Assembly (NCBI RefSeq): GCF_051401765.1
Contig: NW_027480422.1
Location: forward strand, 16,758,001-16,822,000
Source of the DNA: Calliopsis andreniformis
Taxonomy: Eukaryota; Arthropoda; Insecta; Hymenoptera; Andrenidae
DNA: 64,000 bases
Direction: 5' to 3'
Positions 26,025 to 37,344 of this stretch are shown here, piece by piece. The translations under genes and the position numbers were made by a program. Within the stretch, counting starts at the first letter, position 1; every line of letters starts with the position of its first letter. The notes under the pieces are model-generated. The model made no database searches, was not told where the DNA came from, and saw only the letters and a program-made list of their open reading frames with translations.

Positions 26025-28478
26025 TTGTATTTTATGCTTCGGGCGTTGACTTCTAAATTCCTAGCTACTCGATCTGGTGGAGCTACGCCCTAGAGTGAAC
26101 CCTAGGCTGCCCGGAACGTAGAAATGTCCATTACTTTCACGCGGGATGCAATTATTCGTTTTATACGATGGAAAAACTGTTGCATTTATATCGTGTTTTA
26201 TGCTTCTGGTGTTGACTTCTTAGGCCCTAACAATTCGATCTGGTGGAGGAACGCCCTAGAGTGAAGCCTAGGTTGCCCGGTACGTCGAAATGACCATTAC
26301 CTTCACACCGATTGCAATTATTCGTTCCATACGATGGAAAAACTGTTGTATCTGTTTTGTATTTTATGATTCTGGCGTTGACTTCCAAGGCCGTAACAAT
26401 TCGATGTTGTGGAACAACGCCCTAGCGTGAAGCCTAGGTTGCCCGGAGCGTAGAAATGACTATCACTTTCACATTGGCAGCAATTGTTCGTTTTATACGA
26501 TGGAACGGCTGTCGTATTTATATTCTGTTTTATGCTTCTGGCGTTGACTTCCTAGGCCCTAACTATTCGATCTGGTGAAGCAACGCCCTAGAGCGAAGCC
26601 TAGGTTGCCCGGAACGTAGAAGTGACCATAACTTTCACACCGGTTGCAATTATTCGTTTTATACGATGGAAAATCTGTTGCATCGGTTATGTATTTTACG
26701 CTTCTGGCGTTGACTTCTAAGGTCCTAACAATCCGATCTGGTGGAGCAATGCCCTAGGGCGAAGCCTAGGTCGCCCGGAACGTAGAAATGACGGTTACCC
26801 TCACACTGATTGCAATTATTCATTTTATGCGATGGAAAAACAGTTGTATTTTTATTGTATTTTATGCTCCGGGCGTAGACTTCTAAGGCCCTAGCTATTC
26901 GATCTGGTGGAGCAACGCCCTAGAGTGAAGCCTGGGTTGCCCGGAACGTAGAAATGACTATCACTTTCACACGGGTTGCAACTATTCGTGTTATACGTTG
27001 GAAAACCATTGCATTTTCATTGTATTTTATGCTTCGGGCGTTGACTTCTAAATTCCTAGCTACTCGATCTGGTGGAGCTACGCCCTAGAGTGAACCCTAG
27101 GCTGCCCGGAACGTAGAAATGTCCATTACTTTCACGCGGGATGCAATTATTCGTTTTATACGATGGAAAAACTGTTGCATTTATATCGTGTTTTATGCTT
27201 CTGGTGTTGACTTCTTAGGCCCTAACAATTCGATCTGGTGGAGGAACGCCCTAGAGTGAAGCCTAGGTTGCCCGGTACGTCGAAATGACCATTACCTTCA
27301 CACCGATTGCAATTATTCGTTCCATACGATGGAAAAACTGTTGTATCTGTTTTGTATTTTATGATTCTGGCGTTGACTTCCAAGGCCGTAACAATTCGAT
27401 GTTGTGGAACAACGCCCTAGCGTGAAGCCTAGGTTGCCCGGAGCGTAGAAATGACTATCACTTTCACATTGGCAGCAATTGTACGTTTTATACGATGGAA
27501 CGGCTGTCGTATTTATATTCTGTTTTATGCATCTGGCGTTGACTTCCTAGGCCCTAACTATTCGATCTGGTGAAGCAACGCCCTAGAGCGAAGCCTAGGT
27601 TGCCCGGAACGTAGAAGTGACCATAACTTTCACACCGGTTGCAATTATTCGTTTTATACGATGGAAAATCTGTTGCATCGGTTATGTATTTTACGCTTCT
27701 GGCGTTGACTTCTAAGGTCCTAACAATCCGATCTGGTGGAGCAACGCCCTAGGGCGAAGCCTAGGTCGCCCGGAACGTAGAAATGACGGTTACCCTCACA
27801 CTGATTGCAATTATTCATTTTATGCGATGGAAAAACAGTTGTATTTTTATTGTATTTTATGCTCCGGGCGTAGACTTCTAAGGCCCTAGCTATTCGATCT
27901 GGTGGAGCAACGCCCTAGAGTGAAGCCTGGGTTGCCCGGAACGTAGAAATGACTATCACTTTCACACGGGTTGCAATTACTCCTCTTATACGATGGAAAA
28001 ACTGTTGTATCTTTATTATATTTTATGCTTCGGGCGTTGACTTCTAAATTCCTAGCTACTCGATCTGGTGGTGCAACGCCCTAGAGTGAACCCTAGGTTG
28101 CCCGGAACGTAGAAATGTCCATTACTTTCACGCTGGATGCAATTATTCGTTTTATACGATGGAAAAACTGTTGCATTTATATTGTGTTTTATGCTTCTGG
28201 CGTTGACTTCTTAGGCCCTAACAATTCGATCTGGTGGAGGAACGCCCTAGAGTGAAGCCTAGGTTGCCCGGAACGTCGAAATGACCATTACCTTCACACC
28301 GATTGCAATTATTCGTTTCATACGATGGAAAAACTGTTGTATCTGTTTTGTATTTTATGATTCTGGCGTTGACTTCCAAGGCCGTAACAATTCGATGTTG
28401 TGGAACAACGCCCTAGCGTGAAGCCTAGGTTGCCCGGAGCGTAGAAATGACTATCACTTTCACATTGGCTGCAATTAC
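26025..28478 (+). repeat. Six-monomer HOR, about 2.5 copies
   Basis: The unit is 995-996 bp (six monomers): copy 1 at 26,025-27,019, copy 2 at 27,020-28,015 and a partial copy 3 at 28,016-28,478. The marker CACGCGGGATGCAATTATTC starts near 26,139 and 27,134, and a variant CACGCTGGATGC lies near 28,130. Other shared variants are TTCTAAATTCCTAGCTACTC, ATACGATGGAACGGCTGTCG, TGTTGCATCGGTTATG and TTATGCGATGGAAAAACAG. Copy 3 ends where CACATTGGCTGCAATTACTC diverges from CACATTGGCAGCAATTG. Confidence 0.83.
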
Positions 28479-29644
28479 TCCTGTTATACGATAGAAAAGC
28501 TGTTGTAAATTTATTGTATTTTATGCTTCGGGCGTTGACTTCCAAGCCCCTAACTATTCGATCTGGTGGAGCAACGCCCTAGAGCGAAGCCCAGGTTGCC
28601 CGGAACGTAGAAATGGCCATTACTTTCACTCTGGATGCAATTATTCGTGTTATACGATGGAAAAACTGTTGCATTCTTATTGTATTTTATGCTTCGGTCG
28701 TTGACTTCTAAGGCCCTAGCTATTTGATCTGGTGGATCAACACCCTAGAGTGGAGGATAGGTTGCCCGGAATGTAGAAATGGCCATTACTATCACGCTGG
28801 ATGCAATTATTCCTGTTATACGATGGAAAAACTGTTGTATTTTTATTGTATTTTATGCTTCTGGCGTTGAATTCTTAGTGCCTAGCTATTCGATCTGGTG
28901 GAGCAACGCCCTAGGGTGAAGCCTAGGTTGCCCGGAACGTAGAAATGACCATCACTTTCACACTGGTTGCAATTACTCCTGTTATACGTTGGAAAAACTG
29001 TTGTATTTATTCTCTATTTTATGCTTCGGGCGGTGACTTCTAAGGCGCTAACTATTCGATCTGGTGGAGCAACGCCCTAGAGTCAAGCCTAAGTTGCCCG
29101 GAACGTAGAAATGACCATAACTTTCACACTTGTTGCAATTATTCGTTTTATACGATGGAAAAACTGTTGAATTTATTTTGTATTTTATGCTTCTGGCGTT
29201 GACTTCATAGGCCCTAACTATTCGATCTGGTGGGCCAACGCCCTAGAGTGAAGCCTAGGTTGCCCGGAACGTAGGAATGACTATTACCTTCACACTGGTT
29301 GCAATTATTCCTGTTATACGATGGATGAACTGATGTATTTTTATTGTATTTTATGCTTCTCGCGTTGACTTCTTAGGCCCGAACAATTCGATCTGGTGGA
29401 CAAACGCCCTAGAGTGAAGCCTAGGTTACACGTAACGTAGAAATTACCATTACTTTCACACTGTTTGCAATTATTCATATTATACGACGCAAAAACTGTT
29501 GTATTTACATTGTATTTTATGCTTCTGGCGTTAACTTCTTAGGCCCTAACTATTCGATCTGGTGGAGCAGCGCCTTAGAGTGAAGCCTAGGTTGCCCGGA
29601 ACGTAGAAATGACCATACCTTTCACACTGGTTGCTATTACTCCT
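28479..29644 (+). repeat. Forward monomers without clear HOR
   Basis: About seven ordinary monomers between two HOR zones, mostly of the TTCCTGTTATACG and TTCGTTTTATACG classes. One (near 29,430-29,540) has CACGTAACGTAGAAATTACC and TATACGACGCAAAAACTG. No long duplication within the window was recognised and nothing non-satellite was seen. Confidence 0.7.
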
Positions 29645-29955
29645 GTTATACGATGGAAAAACTGTTGTATTTTAATTTTATTTTATTCTTCTGGCGTTGG
29701 CTTCTTAGGCCCAAACTATTCGATCTGGTGGAGCAACGCCCTAGAGTGGAGCCTAGGTCGCTCGGAACGTAGAAATGATACATTCCTTTCACACTGATTG
29801 CAATTATCCATTTTATACGACGGAAAAGCTGCTGCATTTATATTGTATTTTATGCTTCCGGCGTAGTCTTCTAAGGCCGTAGATATTAGATGTGGTGGAA
29901 TAACGCCCCAGCATGAAGCCTAGGTCGCTCGGAATGTATAAATGACCATTACTTT
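29645..29955 (+). repeat. Five-monomer-spaced duplication, copy 1
   Basis: Matches 30,476-30,786 at offset 831 bp (five monomers). The markers are TATTTTAATTTTATTTTAT, GTTGGCTTCTTAGGCCCAAA, GAAATGATACATTCCTTTC and GGTGGAATAACGCCCCAGC. Confidence 0.78.
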
Positions 29956-30475
29956 CACACTGTTTGCAAATATACATTATATGCGATGTAAAAGCTGTTA
30001 TATTTATATTGTGTTTTATGCTTCTGGCGTTGACTTCTTAGGCCCTAACTATTTGATATGGTGGAGCACCGACCTAGAGTAAAGCCTAGGTTGCCCGGAA
30101 CATAGAAAAGACCAATACATTCACACTGGTTGCAATTATTCCTGTTATACGATGGAAAGACTGTTGTATTTTTATTGTATTTTATGCTTCTGGCGTTGAC
30201 TTCTTAGGCCCTAACCATTCGATTTGCTGGACCAACGCCCCAGAGTGAAGCCAAGGTCGCCCGGAATGTAGAAATGACCATCACTTTCACTCTGGTTGCA
30301 ATTATTCCTGTTATAAGATGGAAAAACTGTATTATTTTTATTGTAATTTATGCTTCTCGCGGTGACTTCTTAGGCTCTATCTATACAATCTGGTGAAGCA
30401 TCGCCCTTGAGTAATGCCTAGGTTGCCCGGAACATAGAAATGACCATTACCTTCACACTTGTTGCAATTATTCCT

Positions 30476-30786
30476 GTTATACGATGGAAAAACTGTTGTA
30501 TTTTAATTTTATTTTATGCTTCTGGCGTTGGCTTCTTAGGCCCAAACTATACGATCTGGTGGAGCAACGCCCTTGAGTAATGCCTAGGTTGCTCGGAACG
30601 TAGAAATGATACATTCCTTTCACACTGATTGCAATTATCCATTTTATACGACGGAAAAGCTGCTGTATTTATATTGTATTTTATGCTTCCGGCGTAGTCT
30701 TCTAAGGCCGTAGATATTAGATGTGGTGGAATAACGCCCCAGCATGAAGCCTAGGTCGCTCGGAATGTATAAATGACCATCACTTT
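30476..30786 (+). repeat. Five-monomer-spaced duplication, copy 2
   Basis: Second copy of 29,645-29,955, with a few substitutions (ACTATACG against ACTATTCG, CTTGAGTAATGCC against CTAGAGTGGAGCC). It diverges at CATCACTTTCACACCGG. Confidence 0.78.
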
Positions 30787-31350
30787 CACACCGGTTGCAA
30801 TTATTCCTGTTATAAGATGGAAAAACTGTAGTATTTTTACTCTATTTTATGCTTCGGGCGTTGACTTCTAAGGCCTTAGCTATTCGATTTGTTGGAGCAA
30901 CGCCCTAGCGTGGAGCCTAGTTTGCACGGAACGTAGAAATGACCATAATTTTCACATCGGTTGCAATTATTCGTTTTATACGATGGAAAAACTGTTGCAT
31001 TTGTTTTGTATTTTACGCTTCTCGCGTTGACTTCTAAGGCCCTAACAATTCGTACTGGCGGAACAACGCCCTAGAGTGAAGCCTAGGTCGCCCGGAACGT
31101 AGAAATGACCATCACTTTCACACTGGTTGCAATTATTCTTGTTATACGATGGAAAAACTGTAGTATTTTTATTGTACTTTATGCTTCTGGCGTTTACTTC
31201 TTAGGCCCTAACTATTCGATCTGGTGCAGCAACGCCCTAGAGTGAAGCCTAGTTGCCCGGAACATTGAAAAGACCATTACCTTCACACTGGTTGCAATTA
31301 TTCCTGTTATACGATGGAAAGGCTGTTGTATTTTTATTGTATTTTATGCT

Positions 31351-34300
31351 TCTGGCGCTGAATTCTAAGTCCCTAACCATTCGATCTCGTGGAGCAACGC
31401 CCTAGAGTGACTAGAAGGTTGCCCGGAACGTAGAAATGACCATTACTTTCACACTGTTTCCAAATATACATTATATACGGTGGAAAACCTGTAATATTTA
31501 TATTGTATTTTATGCTTCTGGCGTTGAGTTCGTAGGCCCAAACTATTTGATATGGTGGAGCACCGCCCTAGAGTAAAGCCTAGGTTGCCCGGAACATAGA
31601 AAAGACAGTTACCTTCACACTGGTTGCAATTATTCCTGTTATACGATGGAAAGACTGTTGTATTTTTATTGTAATTTATGCTTCTGGCGTTGACTTCTTA
31701 AGCCCTAACTATTCGATTTCCTGGACCAACGCCCCAGAGTGAAGCCTAGGTCGCCCGGAATGTAGAAATGACCATCACTTTCACTCTGGTTGCAATTATT
31801 CCTGTTATACGATGGAAAGACTGTTGTATTTCTATTGTATTTTATTCTTCTGGCGTTGAATTCTAAGTCCCTAGCTATTCGATCTGGTGGAGCAACGCCT
31901 TAGAGTGACGCCGAGGTTACCCGTAACGTAGAAATGACCAGTTCTTTCACACTGGTTGCAGTTATTCCTGTTATACGATGGAAAAACTGTAGTATTTTTA
32001 TTGTATTTTATTCTTCTGGCGTTGAGTTCTAAGACCCTAACTATTCGATCTCGTGGAGCAACGCCCTAGAGTGAAGCCTAGGTTGCCCGGAATGTAGAAA
32101 TGAGCATTACATTCACACTGTTTGCAATTATTCATTTTATACGACGGAAAAGCTGTTGTATTTATATTGTATTTTATGCTTCTGGCGTTGACGTCTTAGG
32201 CCCTAACTATTTGATCTGGCGGATCACCGCCCTAGAGTGAAGCCTAGTTGCCCAGAACATTGAAAAGACCATTACCTTCACACTGGTTGCAATTATTCCT
32301 GTTATACGATGGAAAGGCTGTTGTATTTTTATTGTATTTTATGCTTCTGGCGTTGACTTCTTAGGCCCTAACTATTCGACCTGGTAGAGCAACGCACTAG
32401 AGTGAAGCCCTGGTTGCCCGGAATGTAGAAATGAGCATTACATTCACACTGTTTGCAATTATTCATTTTATACGACGGAAAAGCTGTTGTATTTATATTG
32501 TATTTTATGCTTCCGGCGTTGACTTCTAAGGACGTAGCTACTAGATGTGGTGGAATAACGCCCTAGAATGAAGCCCAGGTTGCCCGAAACGTAGAAATGA
32601 AAGTACTTTCACACTGGTTGCAGTTGTCCTGTTATACGATGGAAAAACTGTTGCATTTTTATTGTATTTTATGCTTCTGGCGCTGAATTCTAAGTCCCTA
32701 ACCATTCGATCTCGTGGAGCAACGCCCTAGAGTGACTAGAAGGTTGCCCGGAACGTAGAAACGACCATTACTTTCACACTGTTTGCAAATATACATTATA
32801 TACGGTGGAAAACCTGTAATATTTATATTGTATTTTATGCTTCTGGCGTTGAGTTCGTAGGTCCAAACTATTTGATATGGTGGATCACCGCCCTAGAGTA
32901 AAGCCTAGGTCGCCCGGAACATAGAAAAGACAATTACCTTCACACTGGTTGCAGTTATTCCTGTTATACGATGGAAAGACTGTTGTATATTTATTGTAAT
33001 TTATGCTTCTGGCGTTGACTTCTTAAGCCCTAACTATTCGATTTCCTGGACCCACGCCCCAGAGTGAAGCCTAGGTCGCCCGGAATGTAGAAATGACCAT
33101 CACTTTCACTCTGGTTGCAATTATTCCTGTTATACGATGGAAAAACTGTAGTATTTTTATTGTATTTTATTCTTCTAGCGTTGAATTCTAAGACCCTAGC
33201 TTTTCGATCTGGTGGAGCAACGCCCTAGAGTAATGCCTAGGTTGCCCGGAACGTAGAAATGACCATTACTTCCACACTGGTTGCAATTATTCCTGTTATA
33301 CGATGGAAAGACTGTTGTATTTTTATTGTACTTTATGCTTCTGGCGTTTATTTCTTAGGCCCTAACTATTCGATCTGGTGCAGCAACGCCCTAGAGTGAA
33401 GCCTAGTTGCCCGGAACATTGAAAAGACCATTACCTTCACACTGGTTGCAATTATTCCTGTTATACGATGGAAAGGCTGTTGTATTTTTATTGTATTTTA
33501 TGCTTCTGGCGTTGACTTCTTAGGCCCTAACTATTCGGCCTGGTAGAGCAACGCCCTAGAGTGAAGCCGTGGTTGTCCGGAACGTAGAAATGTCCATAAC
33601 TTTCACTCTGGTTGCAATTATTCCTGTTATACGATGGAAAAACCGTTGTATTTTTATTGTTTTTTATGCTTCGGGCGTTGACTTCTAAGGCCGTAGCTAC
33701 TAGATGTGGTGGAATAACGCCCTAGAATGAAGCCCAGGTTGCCCGGAACGTAGGAATGACCATCACTTTCACACTGTTTGCAATTATTCATTTTATAGGA
33801 TGGAAAAACTGTTTTACTTATATAGTATTTTATTCTTCTGGCGTTGAAATCTAAGTCCCTAGCTATTCGACCAGGTGGAGCAGCGCCCTAAAGTGAAGCC
33901 TAGGTTGCCCGGAACGTAGAAATGACCATTACTTTCACACTGTTTGCAAATATATAGTATATACGATGGAAAAGCTGTTATATTTATATTGTGTTTTATG
34001 CTTCTGGCGTTGACGTCATAGGCCCTAACTATTTGATCTGGCGGATCACCGCCCTAGAGTGAAGCCTAGTTGCCCGGAACATAGAAAAGACCATTACCTT
34101 CACAGTGGTTGCAATTATTCCTGTTATACGATGGAAAAACTGTTGGATTTATATTGTATTTTATGCTTCCGGCGTTGACTTCTAAGGCCGTAGCTACTAG
34201 ATGTGGTGAAATAACGCCCTAGAATGAAGCCCAGGTTGCCCGAAACGTAGAAATGAAAGTACTTTCACACTGGTTGCAGTTGTCCTGTTATACGATGGAA

Positions 34301-35480
34301 AAACTGTTGCATTTTTATTGTATTTTATGTTTCTGGCGCTGAGTTCTAAGACCCTAACTATTCGATCTCGTGGAGCAACGCCCTAGAGTGAAGCCTAGGT
34401 TGCCCGGAATGTAGAAATGAGCATTACATTCACACTGTTTGCAATTATTCATTTTATACGACGGAAAAGCTGTTGTATTTATATTGTATTTTATGCTTCT
34501 GGCGTTGACGTCTTAGGCCCTAACTATTTGATCTGGCGGATCACCGCCCTAGAGTGAAGCCTAGTTGCCCGGAACATTGAAAAGACCATTACCTTCACAC
34601 TGGTTGCAATTATTCCTGTTATACGATGGAAAGGCTGTTGTATTTTTATTGTATTTTATGCTTCTGGCGTTGACTTCTTAGGCCCTAACTATTCGACCTG
34701 GTAGAGCAACGCACTAGAGTGAAGCCCTGGTTGCCCGGAATGTAGAAATGAGCATTACATTCACACTGTTTGCAATTATTCATTTTATACGACGGAAAAG
34801 CTGTTGTATTTATATTGTATTTTATGCTTCCGGCGTTGACTTCTAAGGCCGTAGCTACTAGATGTGGTGGAATAACGCCCTAGAATGAAGCCCAGGTTGC
34901 CCGAAACGTAGAAATGAAAGTACTTTCACACTGGTTGTAGTTATTCCTGTTATACGATGGAAAGACTGTTGTATTTTTATTGTAATTTATGCTTCTGGCG
35001 TTGACTTCTTAAGCCCTAACTATTCGATTTCCTGGACCCACGCCCCAGAGTGAAGCCTAGGTCGCCCGGAATGTAGAAATGACCATCACTTTCACTCTGG
35101 TTGCAATTATTCGTGTTATACGATGGAAAAACTGTAGTATTTTTATTGTATTTTATTCTTCTAGCGTTGAATTCTAAGACCCTAGCTATTGGATCTGGTG
35201 GAGCAACGCCCTAGAGTAATGCCTAGGTTGCCCGGAACGTAGAAATGACCATTACTTCCACACTGGTTGCAATTATTCCTGTTATACGATGGAAAGACTG
35301 TTGTATTTTTATTGTATTTTAAGCTTCTGGCGTTGACTTCTTAAGCCCTAACTATTCGATTTCCTGGACCAACGCACCAGAGTGGAGCCTAGGTCGCCCG
35401 GAATGTAGAAATGACCATCACTTTCACTCTGGTTGCAATTATTCCTGTTATACGATGGAAAAACTGTAGTATTTTTATCG
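31351..35480 (+). repeat. Interleaved 8- and 14-monomer duplications marked by shared short deletions
   Basis: About 25 monomers in which several pairs of segments match. Positions 31,351-31,818 match 32,676-33,142 (offset about 1,325, marker GAGTGACTAGAAGGTTGCCC). Positions 32,021-32,660 match about 34,338-34,970 (offset about 2,317, marker GAATGTAGAAATGAGCATTA). Positions 33,030-33,330 match 35,020-35,320 (marker TTTCCTGGACCCACGCCCC). Two inherited length changes tag the family. A GAAATGAAAGTACTTTC form replaces the longer GAAATGACCATTACTTTC (about 32,595, 34,251 and 34,914), and GCCTAGTTGCCC has lost one G (31,247, 32,242, 33,400, 34,062 and 34,559). The pairs overlap, so this is a mosaic of successive duplications rather than one clean HOR. 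Confidence 0.75.
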
Positions 35481-35723
35481 TATTTTATGCTTCGGGCGTT
35501 GACTTCTAAGGCCCTAGCTATTCGATTTGGCGGACTAACGCCCTAGAGTGGAGCCTAGGTTGCCCGAAACGTAGAAATGACCATTACTTTCACGCTGGTT
35601 GCAATTATTCTTTTTATACGATGGAAATACTGTTGTATTTTTATTGTATTTTATGCTTCTGGCGTTGACTTCTTAGGCCCTAACTATTCGATCTGGTGGA
35701 GCAACGCCCTAGAGTGAAGCCTT

Positions 35724-35799
35724 GGTTGCCCGGAACGTAGAAATGACCATTACTTTCACCAGTCTGAAAGTTATGATCATTTCTACGTTCCGGGCAACC
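35724..35799. repeat. Small foldback: inverted fragment inside a forward monomer
   Basis: A forward monomer proceeds normally through GGTTGCCCGGAACGTAG (from 35,724) to ACTTTCAC near 35,759. It is then followed by the reverse complement of the same segment, ending GTTCCGGGCAACC at 35,799. The sequence then resumes in forward orientation at GGAAAAACTG, so the usual TTGCAATTATT...ATACGAT part is missing. The two arms are about 36 bp with only a few mismatches and almost no loop, so they could form a long hairpin. The mismatches (for example GATCATAAC against GACCATTAC) mean the inverted piece matches a slightly different monomer variant, not simply its host. Confidence 0.88.
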
Positions 35800-37290
35800 A
35801 GGAAAAACTGTTGTACTTATATCGTATTTTATGCTTCTGGCGTTGACTTCTGAGGCCCTAACTATTCGATTTGCTGGACCAACGCCCCAGAGTGAAGCCA
35901 AGGTCGCCCGGAACGTAGAAATGACCATATCTTTCACACTGGTTGCAATTATTCCTGTTATACGATGGTAAAACTGATGTATTTTTAATGTATTTTATGC
36001 GTCTGGAGTTGTTTTCTAAGGCCCAAACTATTCAACCTGTTGGAGCAACGCCCGAGAGTGAAGTCTAGGTTGCGCGGAACGTAGAAATGCCCATTACTTT
36101 CACACTGGTTGTAATTATTCCTGTTATACGTTGGAATAACTGCTGTATTTTTATTTTATTTTATGCTTCTGGAGTTGACTTCTAAGGCCCTAGCTGTTCG
36201 ATCTGGTGGTGCAACGCCCTAGGGTGAAGCCTAGGCTGCCAGGAACGTAGAAATGACCATCACCTTGAATCTGGTTGCAATTATTCCTGTTATACGATGG
36301 AAAAGCTGTTGTATCTTTATTGTATTTTATGCTTCGGGCGTTGACTTCTAAGGCCCTAAGAATTGGATCTGGTGGAGCAACGCCCTAGGGTGAAACCTAG
36401 GTTGCCCGGAACGTAGAAATGGCCATAACTTTCAAACTGGTTGCAATTATTCATTTTATACGATGGAAAAACTGTTGTATTTATATTGTATTTTATGCTT
36501 CTGCCGTTGACTTCTTAGGCCCTAACTATTGGATCTGGTGGACCAACGCCCTAGGGTGAAGCCTAGGTTGCCCGAAACGTGGAAATGACCATCACGTTCA
36601 CATTTGTTGCAATCATTCCCGTTATACGATGGAAAAACTGTTGTATTCGTATTGTATTTTAAGTTTCGGGCGTTGACTTCTAAGGCCCTAGCTATTCGAC
36701 CTGGTGGAGTAACGCCCTGGAGTGAAGCCCAGGTTGCCCGAAACGTAGAAATGACCATATCTTTCACACTGGTTGCAATTATCCCTGTTATACGATGAAC
36801 AAAATGTTGTATTTTTATTGTATTTTATGTTTCAGGCGTTGACTTCTAAGGCCCTAACTATTCGATGTGGTGGAGCAACGCCCTAGAGCAAAACCTAGGT
36901 TGCCCGGAACGTAGAAATGGCCATAACTTTCAAACTGGTTGCAATTATACCTTTTATACGATGGAAAAACTGGTGTATTTATTTTGTAGTTTATGTTTCT
37001 GGCGTTAATTTCTAATGCTCATACTCATCCATTTGGCGAAGCAACGCCCTAGGGTGAAGCCTAGGCTGCCCGGAACGTAGAAATGTCTGTTACTTTCACT
37101 CTGGTTGCAATTATTCCTTTTATAGGAAGTAAAAACTGTTGTATTTTTATTGTATTTTAAGCTTCTGGCGTTGACATCTAAGGCCCTAGTCACTCGATCT
37201 GGTGGACTAACGGCCTAGAGTGAAGTCTAGGTTGCCCGGAACGTAGAAATGACCATAACTTTCACACTGGTTGCAATTATTCCAGTCATA
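35800..37290 (+). repeat. Last forward monomers before the polarity switch
   Basis: About nine forward monomers of mixed variant classes, with many private substitutions (for example TTTATAGGAAGTAAAAACTG near 37,120 and TCATACTCATCCATTTGGCG near 37,020). I found no long near-identical partner for them in the window. Length changes are small. Confidence 0.7.
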
Positions 37291-37344
37291 CGATGGAAAA
37301 TACAATATGTAAAATACAAGAAAAATACAACAGTTATTCCATCG
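37291..37344. other. Polarity-switch junction (inverted-repeat centre)
   Basis: Forward monomers run up to CGATGGAA at 37,291-37,298. Its reverse complement TTCCATCG lies at 37,337-37,344, and every monomer beyond is reversed. The spacer (37,299-37,336) is AT-rich and made of TACAATA/AAATACAA-type fragments of the monomer's own AT-rich third, so no foreign DNA is needed to explain it. The innermost arm sequences are only moderately similar: about a dozen mismatches over the first 85 bp by eye. That suggests the switch is not a very recent foldback. An assembly join is the main alternative. Confidence 0.9.

Larger units (their letters stand above)
1..37300 (+). repeat. 166-bp satellite array, forward-polarity domain
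   Basis: About 225 head-to-tail copies of one monomer. The landmark TAGGCCCTAACTATTCGATC at base 1 recurs at 167 and then about every 166 bp. A by-eye consensus counted from that landmark is exactly 166 bp. Within it are a TCGA at 15-18, CCTAGG at 47-52, GGTTGCCCGGAACGTAG at 51-67, TTGCAATTATT near 92-102, ATACGATGGAAAAACTGTTG at 109-128, and TATTTTATGCTTCTGGCGTT at 140-159. The stretch from CCTAGG through GTAGAAATG and the ATACGATGGAAAA stretch look most conserved. Positions 99-110 are the most obviously variable. Most length changes are 1-bp indels. No non-satellite insertion was seen. Centromeric or pericentromeric location is inferred from array type and monomer size only. Confidence 0.97.

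Noticed and set aside
37299..37336. Spacer at the polarity switch as a mobile-element remnant
   Set aside because: It consists of AAATACAA/TACAATA words found in the AT-rich third of ordinary reverse monomers, with no terminal repeats or target-site duplication.
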